DNA from: Palsa-295 sp963781105
GTDB lineage: Bacteria; Acidobacteriota; Terriglobia; Acidiferrales; UBA7541
Direction: 5' to 3'
NCBI GenBank assembly: GCA_963781105.1
Contig: CAWAED010000012.1
Span: 434,001-498,000 of the forward strand
Length of the DNA stretch: 64,000 nucleotides
In this document: piece by piece, positions 26,521 through 34,948 of the stretch
How the letters are laid out: every line of letters begins with the position of its first letter
How positions within the stretch are numbered: position 1 is the first letter of the stretch
Notes under the pieces: generated by a model
What the model was told of the DNA's origin: nothing
The model's database searches: none
What the model saw: only the letters and a program-made list of their open reading frames with translations
Translations under genes and position numbers: made by a program

Positions 26521-26986
26521 ATGTCGACAACCGGAATCGCTCCGGCGTGATACTCACGCGCCCAATCGAATCCTCTTGGACCTATTCGCCTGGAGAACGC
26601 GGTCAGTGCAAGCCTCTGCTTCTGAACAACCCGCCGCGTGTCGCGGAATTCCACAACCGAGTCGTGTCCGAATTCGGACATTGGAACTGCCCGAAAACGA
26701 CCATTCCCTACGACGCAGCCCGCGGATTCAGCGGTTGAAATAAAAAAAGACTTGTCAGAAGCCGATGCGGATATTGAGATGACCAGGCGCAAAGCATAGT
26801 TCAACCGCGGAAGAAGCAAAAATTCTTGGACGATTTGTCGAATTCCGGTCCGGCCGTTCGTCTATATAGTGAGGGCAGGGCAAACGCCCGGCCCGAAGAC
26901 CGTTACAGGAAATGGTAAGTGATTTACAATGCGGGTCTTTCTATTGGCACGCGTGGTGCTGATAAACGCCGAAGGGGACAAAAAAC
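26521..26986. other. Intergenic region upstream of the ADOP gene
   Basis: The 466 bp between two divergent genes hold no convincing gene. A 111-codon minus-strand frame ending at 26484 overlaps the membrane protein gene and has no family features. A TATATAGT stretch near 26861 could be a -10 box. The clearest signal is the sigma-54-like element at 26945, described separately. Confidence 0.45.
26945..26960 (+). promoter_or_regulatory. Sigma-54-like promoter of the ADOP gene
   Basis: TGGCACG, four bases, then GTGCT matches the RpoN consensus TGGCACG-N4-TTGCW with one mismatch. The essential GG (26946-26947) and GC (26958-26959) are exactly 10 bp apart. The predicted start point near 26971 leaves a short leader holding the GAAGGGG ribosome site before the ATG at 26987. 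Confidence 0.5.
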
Positions 26987-29467
26987 ATGCCATTTTTCCG
27001 CGATCTAAGAAATGCGTTCCACTCGCTGATGCGCAGCAAGGGCCTGGCGGCCATTGTGATCCTCACGCTGGCCCTGGGCATCGGCGCCAACGCCGCCATC
27101 TTCACTCTCGTGCGCGGAGTGCTGCTCAAGCCGCTCGTCAACCGCGACGAGAACCGGCTCGTCTACATCCGCCAGAGCGCCCCCACCGCCGGTGAGGACA
27201 ACACCACATTTTCGGTGCCCGAAATCAAGGATATCGAGGGCGGCGTCCACTCCTTCAACGAGTTCGGCGACTTCTCGACCATGGACTTTACGATGGTCGG
27301 GCTCGGCGAACCTCGCGTAGTTCACGGCGGCGTGGTCAGCGGCAACTACTTCGACGTAATGGGCCTGCGTCCCGTTCTCGGCCGTCTCGTCGGACCTCAA
27401 GACGGCGGCGCGGACGCCCCTGGCGTCATCGTGCTCACGTATCGTTTCTGGTCCACCGTTTACAAAAAGGATCCGAATGTGATCGGCAAGACCGTCCGCC
27501 TCAGCAGCCTTGGCGATCGTTCCGCCACGGTCATCGGCGTCCTTGAACCCTCTGTGCCGTATCCCGAGGAAACAGAGATTATCGGAAACCTGGTCGTCAG
27601 CCCGCATCATCTTTCCGCCACGATGGTCACCGGCCGCATCCATCGCATGACCGAACTTTTCGGCAAGCTTGCTCCCAGCGCCACTCTCGATCAGGCTCGC
27701 AACGAGTTGCGCACGGTGTACGCCTCGATGGAGAAAGATCATCCCGATGCGTATCCCGATAACGGCGGCTACCGCATCGACGCGAAGATGCTCCGCGACC
27801 AGATTACTTCCGGCGCGCGCACCGTTCTGCTCGTCCTCCTCGCCGCCTCCGCCCTCGTTTTCATCATCGCCTGCTCCAACGTTGCCAACCTGATTCTCGC
27901 GCGCACGGTTCGCCGCGAGGGCGAGTTGGCCGTGCGTGCCGCGCTCGGCGCCAGCACCTGGGCGCTGCGCCGTATGTTGCTAGCCGAAAGCCTTCTGCTC
28001 TGCGGCGCGGGCGCAGCAATCGGCGTACTAATTGCGCAGCCGCTGGTCACCATCCTGGCTCGCTACGCCTCGCGCTTCTCGGTTCGCGCGCTGGACTTGA
28101 CGGTTGATTTCAGCATGGTGTGGTTGGGAGTGGCGCTGGCCATAATCGCCGCGGTGATTTTGGCATTTGTGCCGCGCCTGCCCTCCGCGAACGCCTCGAA
28201 CGGCCTGAACGTCGCGAGCGGCGGCGTCCGCATCACCAGCAGCACCGGCCGCCGCCAGCGCATCTTCGCCGTCACCCAAATCGCTGCGTCCTTCGTGCTG
28301 CTCGCCGGCGCATGCATGTTGATCACGACGCTGATCGCGTTGCAAAGGACCCAGAGCGGCATGGATACGCGCCACGTCCTGGCCATTGATGTTCCGGCGC
28401 CGTCCAATGGAAGAACGCCTCAGCAAGTCGTCGATTTTTACAAGGAATCGGTGCGTCAAATTGACGCGCTACCCGGCGTCACCGGGACGGCTGTTGCGAT
28501 GATCGCTCCATGGCGTGATGCCGGCGGCGGCTTCGGTATAGGTTTGCAATACTCTGGTGATGGTCACGTCCATGGTAAAGACGATCCTCGCGCGCTCTGG
28601 CGTACCATCTCTCCCGGTTTTTTCAGCGCGCTGGGCGTTCCCATTATTGCCGGCCGCGATTTCAACGCGCTCGATGACGATACCCACGACCCGGTCGTGA
28701 TCGTCAGCGCGACGCTGGCAAGGGCCATGTTTCCTGGTCAGGATCCGATCAATCGGCATGTCTATTGGACCGATCCGGTGCTCGAATTCGTGACCGGCAC
28801 CCCGGAAGAAAAGGCGCGAGTTACCGCGCCACACCGCATCATTGGAGTCGCCGCCGATGTGGACGACGAACATATCGTTCCGGAGCCCACCTCCGCCATT
28901 TATGGCTCCTTTGCCGACGGCGGAATGTTCGGCGGCCACCTGTTCGTCCACACCACTGCAAATCCTTATTCGCTGGTAGTGCCGGTAACGAAAATTATCC
29001 GGCAGATGGCCGCCGATGAACCCGTGGAGAACGCCGCCACTCTGGAAGACATCCGCGCAAAAGTGCTTGCACCAGACCGCTTGAACTCCCTGGTCTTTGG
29101 CGTGTTCGCAGCGGTCGCTTTGCTGATTGCCGTCGTGGGCGTCGCGGGCGTACTGGCGTTTTCCGTCAGCGCGCGCACGCGCGAATTCGGCATCCGCATG
29201 GCGCTAGGCTCGCAGCCAGAAAAAATCCTCCGAACCGTCATCGCCGAAGGCGCACTAATGGCCGGCGCGGGCGTTCTCGCGGGCGCGGCCTTCGGGTTCG
29301 CCGCAGCGCGCATCGCCGGCAGCTATTTCGGCGACTTGAAAATGCCAGGCGCGCTGCCCGTAATCATTTCCGCGTTGGTCCTCTTAGGTGCCGCGGTATT
29401 CGCGTCAACGCTACCAGCAGCCCGCGCCGCCCGCGTAGACGTAATACAAGCCCTACGCTCGGAATGA
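26987..29467 (+). CDS. ADOP-family ABC transporter permease (MacB/FtsX type)
   Basis: The protein has 826 residues with the duplicated layout of acidobacterial duplicated orphan permeases. The N-terminal helix region LAAIVILTLALGIGANAAIF is followed by a MacB-like periplasmic domain. A first FtsX helix bundle lies at about 280-400. A second periplasmic domain and a second FtsX bundle (about 690-826) complete it, ending ARAARVDVIQALRSE. No ATPase gene is adjacent, which is why the family is called orphan. The role is unknown; export or mechanotransmission is inferred from MacB. GAAGGGG precedes the ATG. Confidence 0.92.
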   Translation: MPFFRDLRNAFHSLMRSKGLAAIVILTLALGIGANAAIFTLVRGVLLKPLVNRDENRLVYIRQSAPTAGEDNTTFSVPEIKDIEGGVHSFNEFGDFSTMDFTMVGLGEPRVVHGGVVSGNYFDVMGLRPVLGRLVGPQDGGADAPGVIVLTYRFWSTVYKKDPNVIGKTVRLSSLGDRSATVIGVLEPSVPYPEETEIIGNLVVSPHHLSATMVTGRIHRMTELFGKLAPSATLDQARNELRTVYASMEKDHPDAYPDNGGYRIDAKMLRDQITSGARTVLLVLLAASALVFIIACSNVANLILARTVRREGELAVRAALGASTWALRRMLLAESLLLCGAGAAIGVLIAQPLVTILARYASRFSVRALDLTVDFSMVWLGVALAIIAAVILAFVPRLPSANASNGLNVASGGVRITSSTGRRQRIFAVTQIAASFVLLAGACMLITTLIALQRTQSGMDTRHVLAIDVPAPSNGRTPQQVVDFYKESVRQIDALPGVTGTAVAMIAPWRDAGGGFGIGLQYSGDGHVHGKDDPRALWRTISPGFFSALGVPIIAGRDFNALDDDTHDPVVIVSATLARAMFPGQDPINRHVYWTDPVLEFVTGTPEEKARVTAPHRIIGVAADVDDEHIVPEPTSAIYGSFADGGMFGGHLFVHTTANPYSLVVPVTKIIRQMAADEPVENAATLEDIRAKVLAPDRLNSLVFGVFAAVALLIAVVGVAGVLAFSVSARTREFGIRMALGSQPEKILRTVIAEGALMAGAGVLAGAAFGFAAARIAGSYFGDLKMPGALPVIISALVLLGAAVFASTLPAARAARVDVIQALRSE

Positions 29468-29507
29468 TTTCCCTTGCCGCCGAACCTCGCGCGTATTAGC
29501 CGCGATT

Positions 29508-29541
29508 GTCATCCCGAACGCAGTGAGGGATCTCTCTTCGC
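29508..29541 (+). repeat. Family-1 dispersed repeat
   Basis: GTCATCCCGAACGCAGTGAG followed by GGATCTCTCTTCG. It lies 40 bp after the ADOP gene and 54 bp before a family-2 repeat. The same pair, in the same order, recurs after the oxalate decarboxylase gene. Confidence 0.8.
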
Positions 29542-29594
29542 AGTTCGCCCGATGCCTCACCCGTTACCGACCACGCGATTGACGTTGAAATTTC

Positions 29595-29636
29595 GGGTGC
29601 CCCATCCTTCCCGAATTTTGGGAAGGGTGGGGTAGT
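29595..29636 (+). repeat. Family-2 dispersed repeat
   Basis: GGGTGCCCCATCCTTCCCGA, then ATTTTGGGAAGGGTGGGGTA. The arms CCCCATCCTTCCC and GGGAAGGGTGGGG form a long imperfect hairpin. The other copy is at 37637. The rest of the 324-bp spacer (29468-29791) shows no gene. Confidence 0.8.
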
Positions 29637-29791
29637 AGCACGTCCTGGGAAAACGCCACCCGCCCAATTGGCGCACCGCACAGCGTCATCGCGGTCCAGC
29701 GCCAAAGGCGCGGAATAAGTTAGCCCGGCACGGAAGCGTCGGGAAAATCGCAAAAAAAGAATCTAAGAATCCAAGTTTCGCGCAACGGCGT

Positions 29792-30262
29792 CTATTGCTT
29801 GTCGTACACGAAAATTTCTTTGTGATCGTCTGCGTCGTGAGTGAGGGTTCGACCGTCAACCGCAAGCGTCCACGTATCAACGACAGGCTTAAGCCCGGTA
29901 ACAGCGACCGTAACACCAGGCATCTTGATATCAAGCGTGGATTCGATCACCAGCACCGAATCGTGCCAGCTGGCCTTTGAAATCAGTTGACCTGACGACA
30001 AATTCTCCGTAACGCGCTTCTGCCCATCCGGCGTGTAGGTGTCCGTGGACTTCTTGCCGTCTGTTTTGTAGTGAAATACGATCGCCGACTTCTTGTAATT
30101 GATGACGATCGTTTCGGACTTGGTCGTATTGTCCTTCGCGAGCGTGCTCTTCCCGGAGTTTAAAACCCAAGTACCGGAGAAGTCGGGCGCCGCGGCGGTT
30201 TGCGCCAGCGCCGAGAACATCACAACAAGAACCAGCGTAATCGTGATCAGAAGCTGACGCAT
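29792..30262 (-). CDS. Small secreted lipocalin-like protein
   Basis: The protein has 156 residues. A signal peptide (MRQLLITITLVLVVMFSALA) is cleaved near AQTAAA. The mature part starts PDFSGTWVLNSGKSTLAKDN. Short strands follow (TIVINYKK, IVFHYKTDGK, VLVIESTLDI), suggesting a small beta-barrel. Such proteins with a FSGTWxLN start are common in this phylum, but their ligand is unknown. It probably acts in the periplasm. Confidence 0.72.
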   Translation of the reverse strand: MRQLLITITLVLVVMFSALAQTAAAPDFSGTWVLNSGKSTLAKDNTTKSETIVINYKKSAIVFHYKTDGKKSTDTYTPDGQKRVTENLSSGQLISKASWHDSVLVIESTLDIKMPGVTVAVTGLKPVVDTWTLAVDGRTLTHDADDHKEIFVYDKQ

Positions 30263-30392
30263 GATAGTGACCGGTCCTTTTCGGCCAGGATTATATTACA
30301 GTTCCCGCAAATAAACCTCTAGGCAACTCATAGGTTCGCGACTGACCGAGCACAGAGTGACCATGACCCAATCCGCCTGATACACTGTCCGC

Positions 30393-30986
30393 ATGAAACC
30401 AGCTTCCGCTCTACTATTTCTTGCCTTGGCGGCCCAGTCATTGTTCAGCCAAGACAACGTCGCTAAACAGTCCGTACCCACCGTCCCGAATCTTCCGGAT
30501 GTGAATCCCCAACTGCTGCAACTTGCGATCCAGGACCAGTCGGACCGCGGCAACGATCTGTTCTCCGGCAAACAGCTGAAGCCCCCGCAAAACCTCAACG
30601 TCCCGAAGCGCGATGCGGAACGGCAGGCCAAGGTACGAGCGCTTCTTGCCGAAGGTGAGATCAATAGCGGCCGGGACTACTATTTTGCAGCACTGATTTT
30701 TCAGCATTCCGAGACATCCGAAAACCAGCTGCTTGCTCATATTCTCGCCGTGACCTCAGTTGCAAAAGGGAACAAGAGTGGCGGGTGGCTTTCAGCCGCG
30801 ACGCTTGACCGGTATCTATGGTCGATCAACCGTCCCCAGGTATTTGGCACCCAATACCAGACGGGCGCGGACAACAAAGATACGATGGAGCCTTATAATC
30901 GAAACGCAATTCCCGACAAAATTCGCGCCATTTGGGGCGTGAATCCACTTGCAGAGCAGGAGAAAGATCCTAACGGTTCCCGGTAG
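30393..30986 (+). CDS. Secreted DUF6624-like protein
   Basis: The protein has 197 residues with a signal peptide (MKPASALLFLALAAQSLFSQ). The body contains DAERQAKVRALLAEGEI, YYFAALIFQHSETSENQLLA and LDRYLWSINRPQVFGTQYQ. The HSE and FGTQ features match the pattern of DUF6624 proteins as I remember them. The function is unknown. It is followed 181 bp later by the UDP-sugar dehydrogenase gene. Confidence 0.7.
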   Translation: MKPASALLFLALAAQSLFSQDNVAKQSVPTVPNLPDVNPQLLQLAIQDQSDRGNDLFSGKQLKPPQNLNVPKRDAERQAKVRALLAEGEINSGRDYYFAALIFQHSETSENQLLAHILAVTSVAKGNKSGGWLSAATLDRYLWSINRPQVFGTQYQTGADNKDTMEPYNRNAIPDKIRAIWGVNPLAEQEKDPNGSR

Positions 30987-31167
30987 CGCGACGCCTCGGC
31001 TCGATCGACCGAAACGCGGCGATCATAATCAGGAACGGATCGACTACCCGCACGCAACTTTGTACGAATTCCAATTCTTGTTATAGTCGTTTTTCGCCTT
31101 GCAAGCGGACTTTCGGCCGTTCCTGAGGACGGCTGCCAAAATCTTCAACTCCAACGAGAGGTCGCAA

Positions 31168-32523
31168 GTGCCTGCAGAACGCGCTCCGGAATTCTTCGCG
31201 TCGAAAGACATCAAGATCGGCATCATCGGCTGCGGTTATGTCGGCCTACCGCTCGCATTGCGTTTCGCGGACGTCGGACAACGCGTCACCGGCTTCGACC
31301 TCGATCACGAAAAAGTCAAAAAGCTCAACGCCGGGCAGTCCTACATCCAGCACATCCCCGCCGAAAAAATCCAGCGCCACGTGCAGGCCAAGCGCTTCGA
31401 CGCCACCACCGATTTCGCGCGTCTCCAGGAAATGGACGCCGTTCTGATCTGCGTCCCCACCCCTCTCGACGAGCGCCGCGAGCCCGATTTGAGTTACGTC
31501 GAAAACACCGCCAAAGCCATCGCCCCGAATCTGCAGCGCAATCAACTGATCGTCCTCGAAAGCACCACCTATCCCGGCACCACCGAGGAACTGGTTCTGC
31601 CCATCCTCGAAAAAGGCGGCTTGCGCTGTCCGCTTGTGAAAGGCCAGGCGACGGAAAACACTGCCACGGACTTCTATCTCGCCTTTTCACCCGAACGCGA
31701 AGATCCCGGCAACAAACAATACGGCCTCGCGCAAATCCCCAAAGTCGTCGGCGGAATCAATCCTCCCAGCGGCCGTGCCGCCGCCGCGCTCTACGCGCAG
31801 ATCGTCTCAAAAGTAGTTCCGGTCAGCTCCACGCGCGCTGCCGAAATGGTCAAGCTCCTTGAAAATATCTTCCGCTGCGTAAATATCGCGCTGGTGAACG
31901 AGCTGAAGCAGCTTTCCTTGCGCATGGACTTGGACATCTGGGAAGTGATTGATAGCGCCGCCACCAAGCCCTTCGGATTCATGCCGTTTTATCCCGGCCC
32001 TGGCCTCGGCGGACATTGCATCCCTGTGGATCCTTACTATCTCTCGTGGAAAGCACGCGAATACGATTTCGCCACTCGCTTCATCGAACTAGCCGGCGAA
32101 ATCAATACCGCCATGCCCTACAACGTGGTCGAAGCCCTCGTCACCGCACTCAACGACCACGAGAAAAGTGTGAAAGGTTCAAAGATCCTGCTTCTCGGCG
32201 TAGCCTACAAAAAAGATGTGGACGACCTTCGCGAATCCCCTTCCCTGAAGCTCCTCGAGCTTTTAACCGCTCGCGGCGCAATCCTCGATTACAACGATCC
32301 CTACTTCCCCCGCCTCCACAAAATGCGCCACTACGATTTTTCGAATATGAAATCAGTCGAGCTGACGCCAGAACACCTCGCCAGCTACGACTGCGTCCTG
32401 ATCGCCACCGACCACTCCAGCTACGACTACGACGCCATCGTCCGCCACGCAAAATTAGTCGTGGATACGCGCAACGCGACCCGCAACGTCCAGCAGCCCA
32501 CGGGAAAAGTCGTCCACTGTTAG
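31168..32523 (+). CDS. UDP-sugar 6-dehydrogenase (WbpA/WecC/TviB type)
   Basis: It oxidises a UDP-sugar at C6 to the uronic acid using NAD. The GTG at 31168 has GAGAGG 6 bp upstream and gives 451 residues; the frame is open from a TTG at 31099 but that has no ribosome site. The NAD-binding motif is GIIGCGYVGLPLA. Catalytic C284 sits in GLGGHCIPVDPYYL. The sequence is closer to UDP-N-acetyl-hexosamine dehydrogenases than to UDP-glucose enzymes, so the product is probably a surface-polysaccharide precursor. No glycosyltransferases are adjacent. Confidence 0.88.
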   Translation: MPAERAPEFFASKDIKIGIIGCGYVGLPLALRFADVGQRVTGFDLDHEKVKKLNAGQSYIQHIPAEKIQRHVQAKRFDATTDFARLQEMDAVLICVPTPLDERREPDLSYVENTAKAIAPNLQRNQLIVLESTTYPGTTEELVLPILEKGGLRCPLVKGQATENTATDFYLAFSPEREDPGNKQYGLAQIPKVVGGINPPSGRAAAALYAQIVSKVVPVSSTRAAEMVKLLENIFRCVNIALVNELKQLSLRMDLDIWEVIDSAATKPFGFMPFYPGPGLGGHCIPVDPYYLSWKAREYDFATRFIELAGEINTAMPYNVVEALVTALNDHEKSVKGSKILLLGVAYKKDVDDLRESPSLKLLELLTARGAILDYNDPYFPRLHKMRHYDFSNMKSVELTPEHLASYDCVLIATDHSSYDYDAIVRHAKLVVDTRNATRNVQQPTGKVVHC

Positions 32524-32685
32524 CGACCCGCCCGCACACACCGCGATCCTACCGCGCCAATATCGCCTGCACTTTCGCCTGTACTCACGGCCAGCGAACC
32601 CCGTTCGCCCGTGCCAGTAACCGAAAATCACCAATAGGAAGATAGTTCCATTGCCCAGTACGAACCAGCTAGCTAAGGTAGGCCT

Positions 32686-33066
32686 ATGGGCGCACCCACA
32701 GCTCCAAAGAAAGAAGCGCAAAAGCTCATCACCGATCCCGGCCGCCGCCGCAGCATGCGCGTGCTCCTCAGCGTCCCGATCAGCGTGAAAGGCAAAACCA
32801 CCACGAATCAGGATTTCGACGAAGAAACGCGCACGCTCGTCGTCAACGCGCACGGCGCGCTAATCGCCCTGGCAGCGCGCGTCGCCGCGGCCCAGGAAGT
32901 AACCATCTCGAACAAGGCCACGCAAACCACCCGGCAATGCCGCATCGTTTACGTTGGCACGGAACAAGCCGGCCGGGCCCAAATGGGCATCGAGTTTGTA
33001 AAGCCGTCGCCCAGCTTCTGGCAAATTGACTTCCCGCCCGACGACTGGGTCGTCCCGGAAGACTAA
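32686..33066 (+). CDS. PilZ-domain protein
   Basis: The protein has 126 residues. A c-di-GMP-type arginine motif (GRRRSMRVLLSVPISVKG) is followed by beta strands. VVNAHGALIAL stands at the position of the (D/N)xSxxG motif, with Ala-His in place of the usual x-Ser. The C-terminal strand is GRAQMGIEFVKPS. Nucleotide binding is therefore plausible but uncertain. It is convergent with the DUF3108 gene across 11 bp. Confidence 0.8.
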   Translation: MGAPTAPKKEAQKLITDPGRRRSMRVLLSVPISVKGKTTTNQDFDEETRTLVVNAHGALIALAARVAAAQEVTISNKATQTTRQCRIVYVGTEQAGRAQMGIEFVKPSPSFWQIDFPPDDWVVPED

Positions 33067-33077
33067 TCTGGCGTCCT

Positions 33078-33893
33078 TCACTTCGGCGCTGCCGTCAGCT
33101 CTCCTCGAAAATTCCCATAAGGCATCTCCGCCACAACCAAAACAGGCGTCCGCGCCGCATCATGCGCCAGCCACACCGAAAAGTTCGTCTGCGGCACTTC
33201 CTTACCATGCATGAAAAGATGAATTGCAATCTGCGTGGCTTGATAATTCCCTATCGCAATCGCCACGGTCTCCACCGGAACTTCCAGGTGCGCCCGCATC
33301 TCGTACAAATCACTCCCGTCGTAAAGCGGCACCCGTAATTCCGGCGTCCGTTTCCAATCCGCCGCTCGCAAAGCATAAAACGCGCCCAAAGGATCCCGCG
33401 TCCCCGGCTGGACGATCACCGGCGCCACGTTCCCGCGCCGCGATTGCCCGATCGCGATCAGATGCAGCACCTCGACCTGCTTCTTCCCCATTTCATCCAG
33501 ATACATCTCATACTGATGGCTTTCAAGACTCGCGGCATCAGTGTAGGAATCGAACTGGTCGTCAACTTCAAAAAGGTTGCGCAAAGGCGGCTGCGAGTGC
33601 ACCGAAGCGCGAAAATGCCAAGTCTGCCAACCAAAAAGATCGCGCCGCTCGACAACCGCCGTCTGCACCGATGCCGCATTCGAAAACGGCGCCCACTCCA
33701 AACGGTAATTCAAAATCTCGCCCGCGGGAAAAGGCATCGCCGCCTCAGCAGCCGCGCTCTTCGCATCAGTATTGGAAACGGAAAACGCGAAAGGATTGCC
33801 GTGCAGAAAACCACCGGCCATCAAGATCAGCAAGACAGCGAACACCAACAAGGCAACTCGGCGCCGTGATTCGATTGCAGAACTCTCAGCCAC
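33078..33893 (-). CDS. DUF3108 family protein
   Basis: The protein has 271 residues. A membrane anchor or signal (VALLVFAVLLILMAGGFLHG) precedes the extracytoplasmic domain. Domain features are FPAGEILNYRLEWAPFSNAA, EVDDQFDSYTDAASLESHQY, and DPLGAFYALRAADW. These match the DUF3108 pattern. The function is unknown; a periplasmic location is inferred. Confidence 0.82.
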   Translation of the reverse strand: MAESSAIESRRRVALLVFAVLLILMAGGFLHGNPFAFSVSNTDAKSAAAEAAMPFPAGEILNYRLEWAPFSNAASVQTAVVERRDLFGWQTWHFRASVHSQPPLRNLFEVDDQFDSYTDAASLESHQYEMYLDEMGKKQVEVLHLIAIGQSRRGNVAPVIVQPGTRDPLGAFYALRAADWKRTPELRVPLYDGSDLYEMRAHLEVPVETVAIAIGNYQATQIAIHLFMHGKEVPQTNFSVWLAHDAARTPVLVVAEMPYGNFRGELTAAPK

Positions 33894-33902
33894 AAGAAGC
33901 CT

Positions 33903-33930
33903 TTGTAGCGGCAGACTTCAGTCCGCCATT
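33903..33930 (+). repeat. Family-3 TTGTAGCG hairpin
   Basis: TTGTAGCGGCAGACTTCAGT then CCGCC. The arms GGCAGAC and GTCCGCC pair with one mismatch around the TTCA loop. The leading TTGTAGCG is shared with the copies at 34796 and 46134. It lies in the 58-bp gap between the DUF3108 and gph genes. Confidence 0.65.
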
Positions 33931-33951
33931 TTGCGCACGCCACATAGCCGA

Positions 33952-34665
33952 CTACGAATTCTGCGCGTTGCCGTTCAGATACCCCGCAAGCTCCGTCAAA
34001 CTATCCACCATCAGATCCGGCGGATGCGCGCGCAAGCCCTCCAGCCCAAATCCATAGCTCACTCCGCAAGCAAATATCCCCGCGTTCCGCGCCGTTTTGA
34101 TATCTACATCCGAATCCCCGATCATCAACGCTTCACCCGGCGAAGCCTGCAAGTCGCGCAACAAAACTTCCACCCCCATCGGGTCCGGTTTCTTCCTCTC
34201 AAAACTATTCCCGCCATACACAAATCGAAAATACCGCGCTAATCCGAGCCCATCCAATATCGCGCGGCTGAAAACCACCGGCTTGTTCGTAAGCACCGCC
34301 ATCGCCCGCGCTGGACGCCCCGCCGTCGCCGCTGAATCCCCCGCCAACTCCGCCAGCGCTTCACGCACGCCCGGATACGCCACGGTGTTATCCAGCATGT
34401 GCGCCCGGTAGTACTTCAGAAAATAATCGAGCCCCCGTTCGACCTCGGCGTCCGTAACGCCATCCCCCAATGCCCGGCGCACCAGCATCGCCGCACCATC
34501 CCCGATAAAACCGAAAATCGTCTCGTGAGCGTGCGCCTCCCGCCCCATGTGCCCGAGCATCGCATTCACCGAATGCGCCAGATCCAGCTTCGAATCAATC
34601 AAAGTGCCGTCCAGATCAAAGATCAAAACGCGCACGCCAGCAAACTGCCTGTGATTAGTCGTCAT
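33952..34665 (-). CDS. gph: HAD-family phosphoglycolate phosphatase-like hydrolase
   Basis: The protein has 237 residues. HAD motif I is LIFDLDGTLIDS with nucleophile D17 and acid D19. Motif II is VLTNKP, motif III is in SFERKKPDP, and motif IV is MIGDSDVDIKTA. A helical cap lies between residues about 28 and 100. Gph clears 2-phosphoglycolate; related HAD enzymes such as pyrophosphatase PpaX are hard to tell apart by sequence. It acts in the cytoplasm. Confidence 0.85.
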   Translation of the reverse strand: MTTNHRQFAGVRVLIFDLDGTLIDSKLDLAHSVNAMLGHMGREAHAHETIFGFIGDGAAMLVRRALGDGVTDAEVERGLDYFLKYYRAHMLDNTVAYPGVREALAELAGDSAATAGRPARAMAVLTNKPVVFSRAILDGLGLARYFRFVYGGNSFERKKPDPMGVEVLLRDLQASPGEALMIGDSDVDIKTARNAGIFACGVSYGFGLEGLRAHPPDLMVDSLTELAGYLNGNAQNS

Positions 34666-34765
34666 CCGCAGTCAAGCCCTCGCGAAAACTCGCAACATAT
34701 CGCCGCACCAACCGAACATTTCATTTTATGCGGCACACCCCAACAATGTCACCCGCAGCTTGGGA

Positions 34766-34838
34766 ACGCCAATCTCCCGATTGGCGTAGTTGAATTTGTA
34801 GCGCCCGGTGCGTCCCGGCATATCGGGACGCACCGGGC
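34766..34838. repeat. Two perfect hairpins between gph and the nitroreductase gene
   Basis: ACGCCAATC-TCCC-GATTGGCGT (34766-34787) is a 9-bp perfect stem. GCCCGGTGCGTCCCG (34803-34817) pairs perfectly with 34824-34838 around GCATAT, a 15-bp stem. The second starts inside TTGTAGCG, the family-3 lead sequence. No T-run follows either, and both genes point away, so they are not terminators of these genes. Confidence 0.7.
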
Positions 34839-34895
34839 AGCCTTTGCCTTTGCATTGGTCCGGCCGACCCCATGCGCTCCACCAGCACCATTACA

Positions 34896-34911
34896 TGTTG
34901 CATAGACAACA
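34896..34911. promoter_or_regulatory. Operator-like palindrome 1 (MarR-type)
   Basis: TGTTG-CATAGA-CAACA. It covers the -35-like TTGCAT (34898-34903) of a promoter whose -10 is TGTAAT (34921-34926), 17 bp apart. Its centre is 22 bp from that of palindrome 2, about two helical turns, so both sites face the same side of the DNA. Confidence 0.7.
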
Positions 34912-34917
34912 CCAATA

Positions 34918-34933
34918 TGTTGTAATAGCAACA
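34918..34933. promoter_or_regulatory. Operator-like palindrome 2 (MarR-type)
   Basis: TGTTG-TAATAG-CAACA, which extends to the perfect ATGTTG-N6-CAACAT. It covers the -10 box and lies just before the TGGAGG ribosome site of the nitroreductase gene. The arms are identical to palindrome 1. Binding here should block the promoter. Confidence 0.72.
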
Positions 34934-34948
34934 TTGGAGGCAACCACA

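Noticed and set aside
26484..26819. 111-codon minus-strand frame upstream of the membrane protein
   Set aside because: It overlaps the start of the membrane protein gene, has no ribosome site and shows no recognisable domain.
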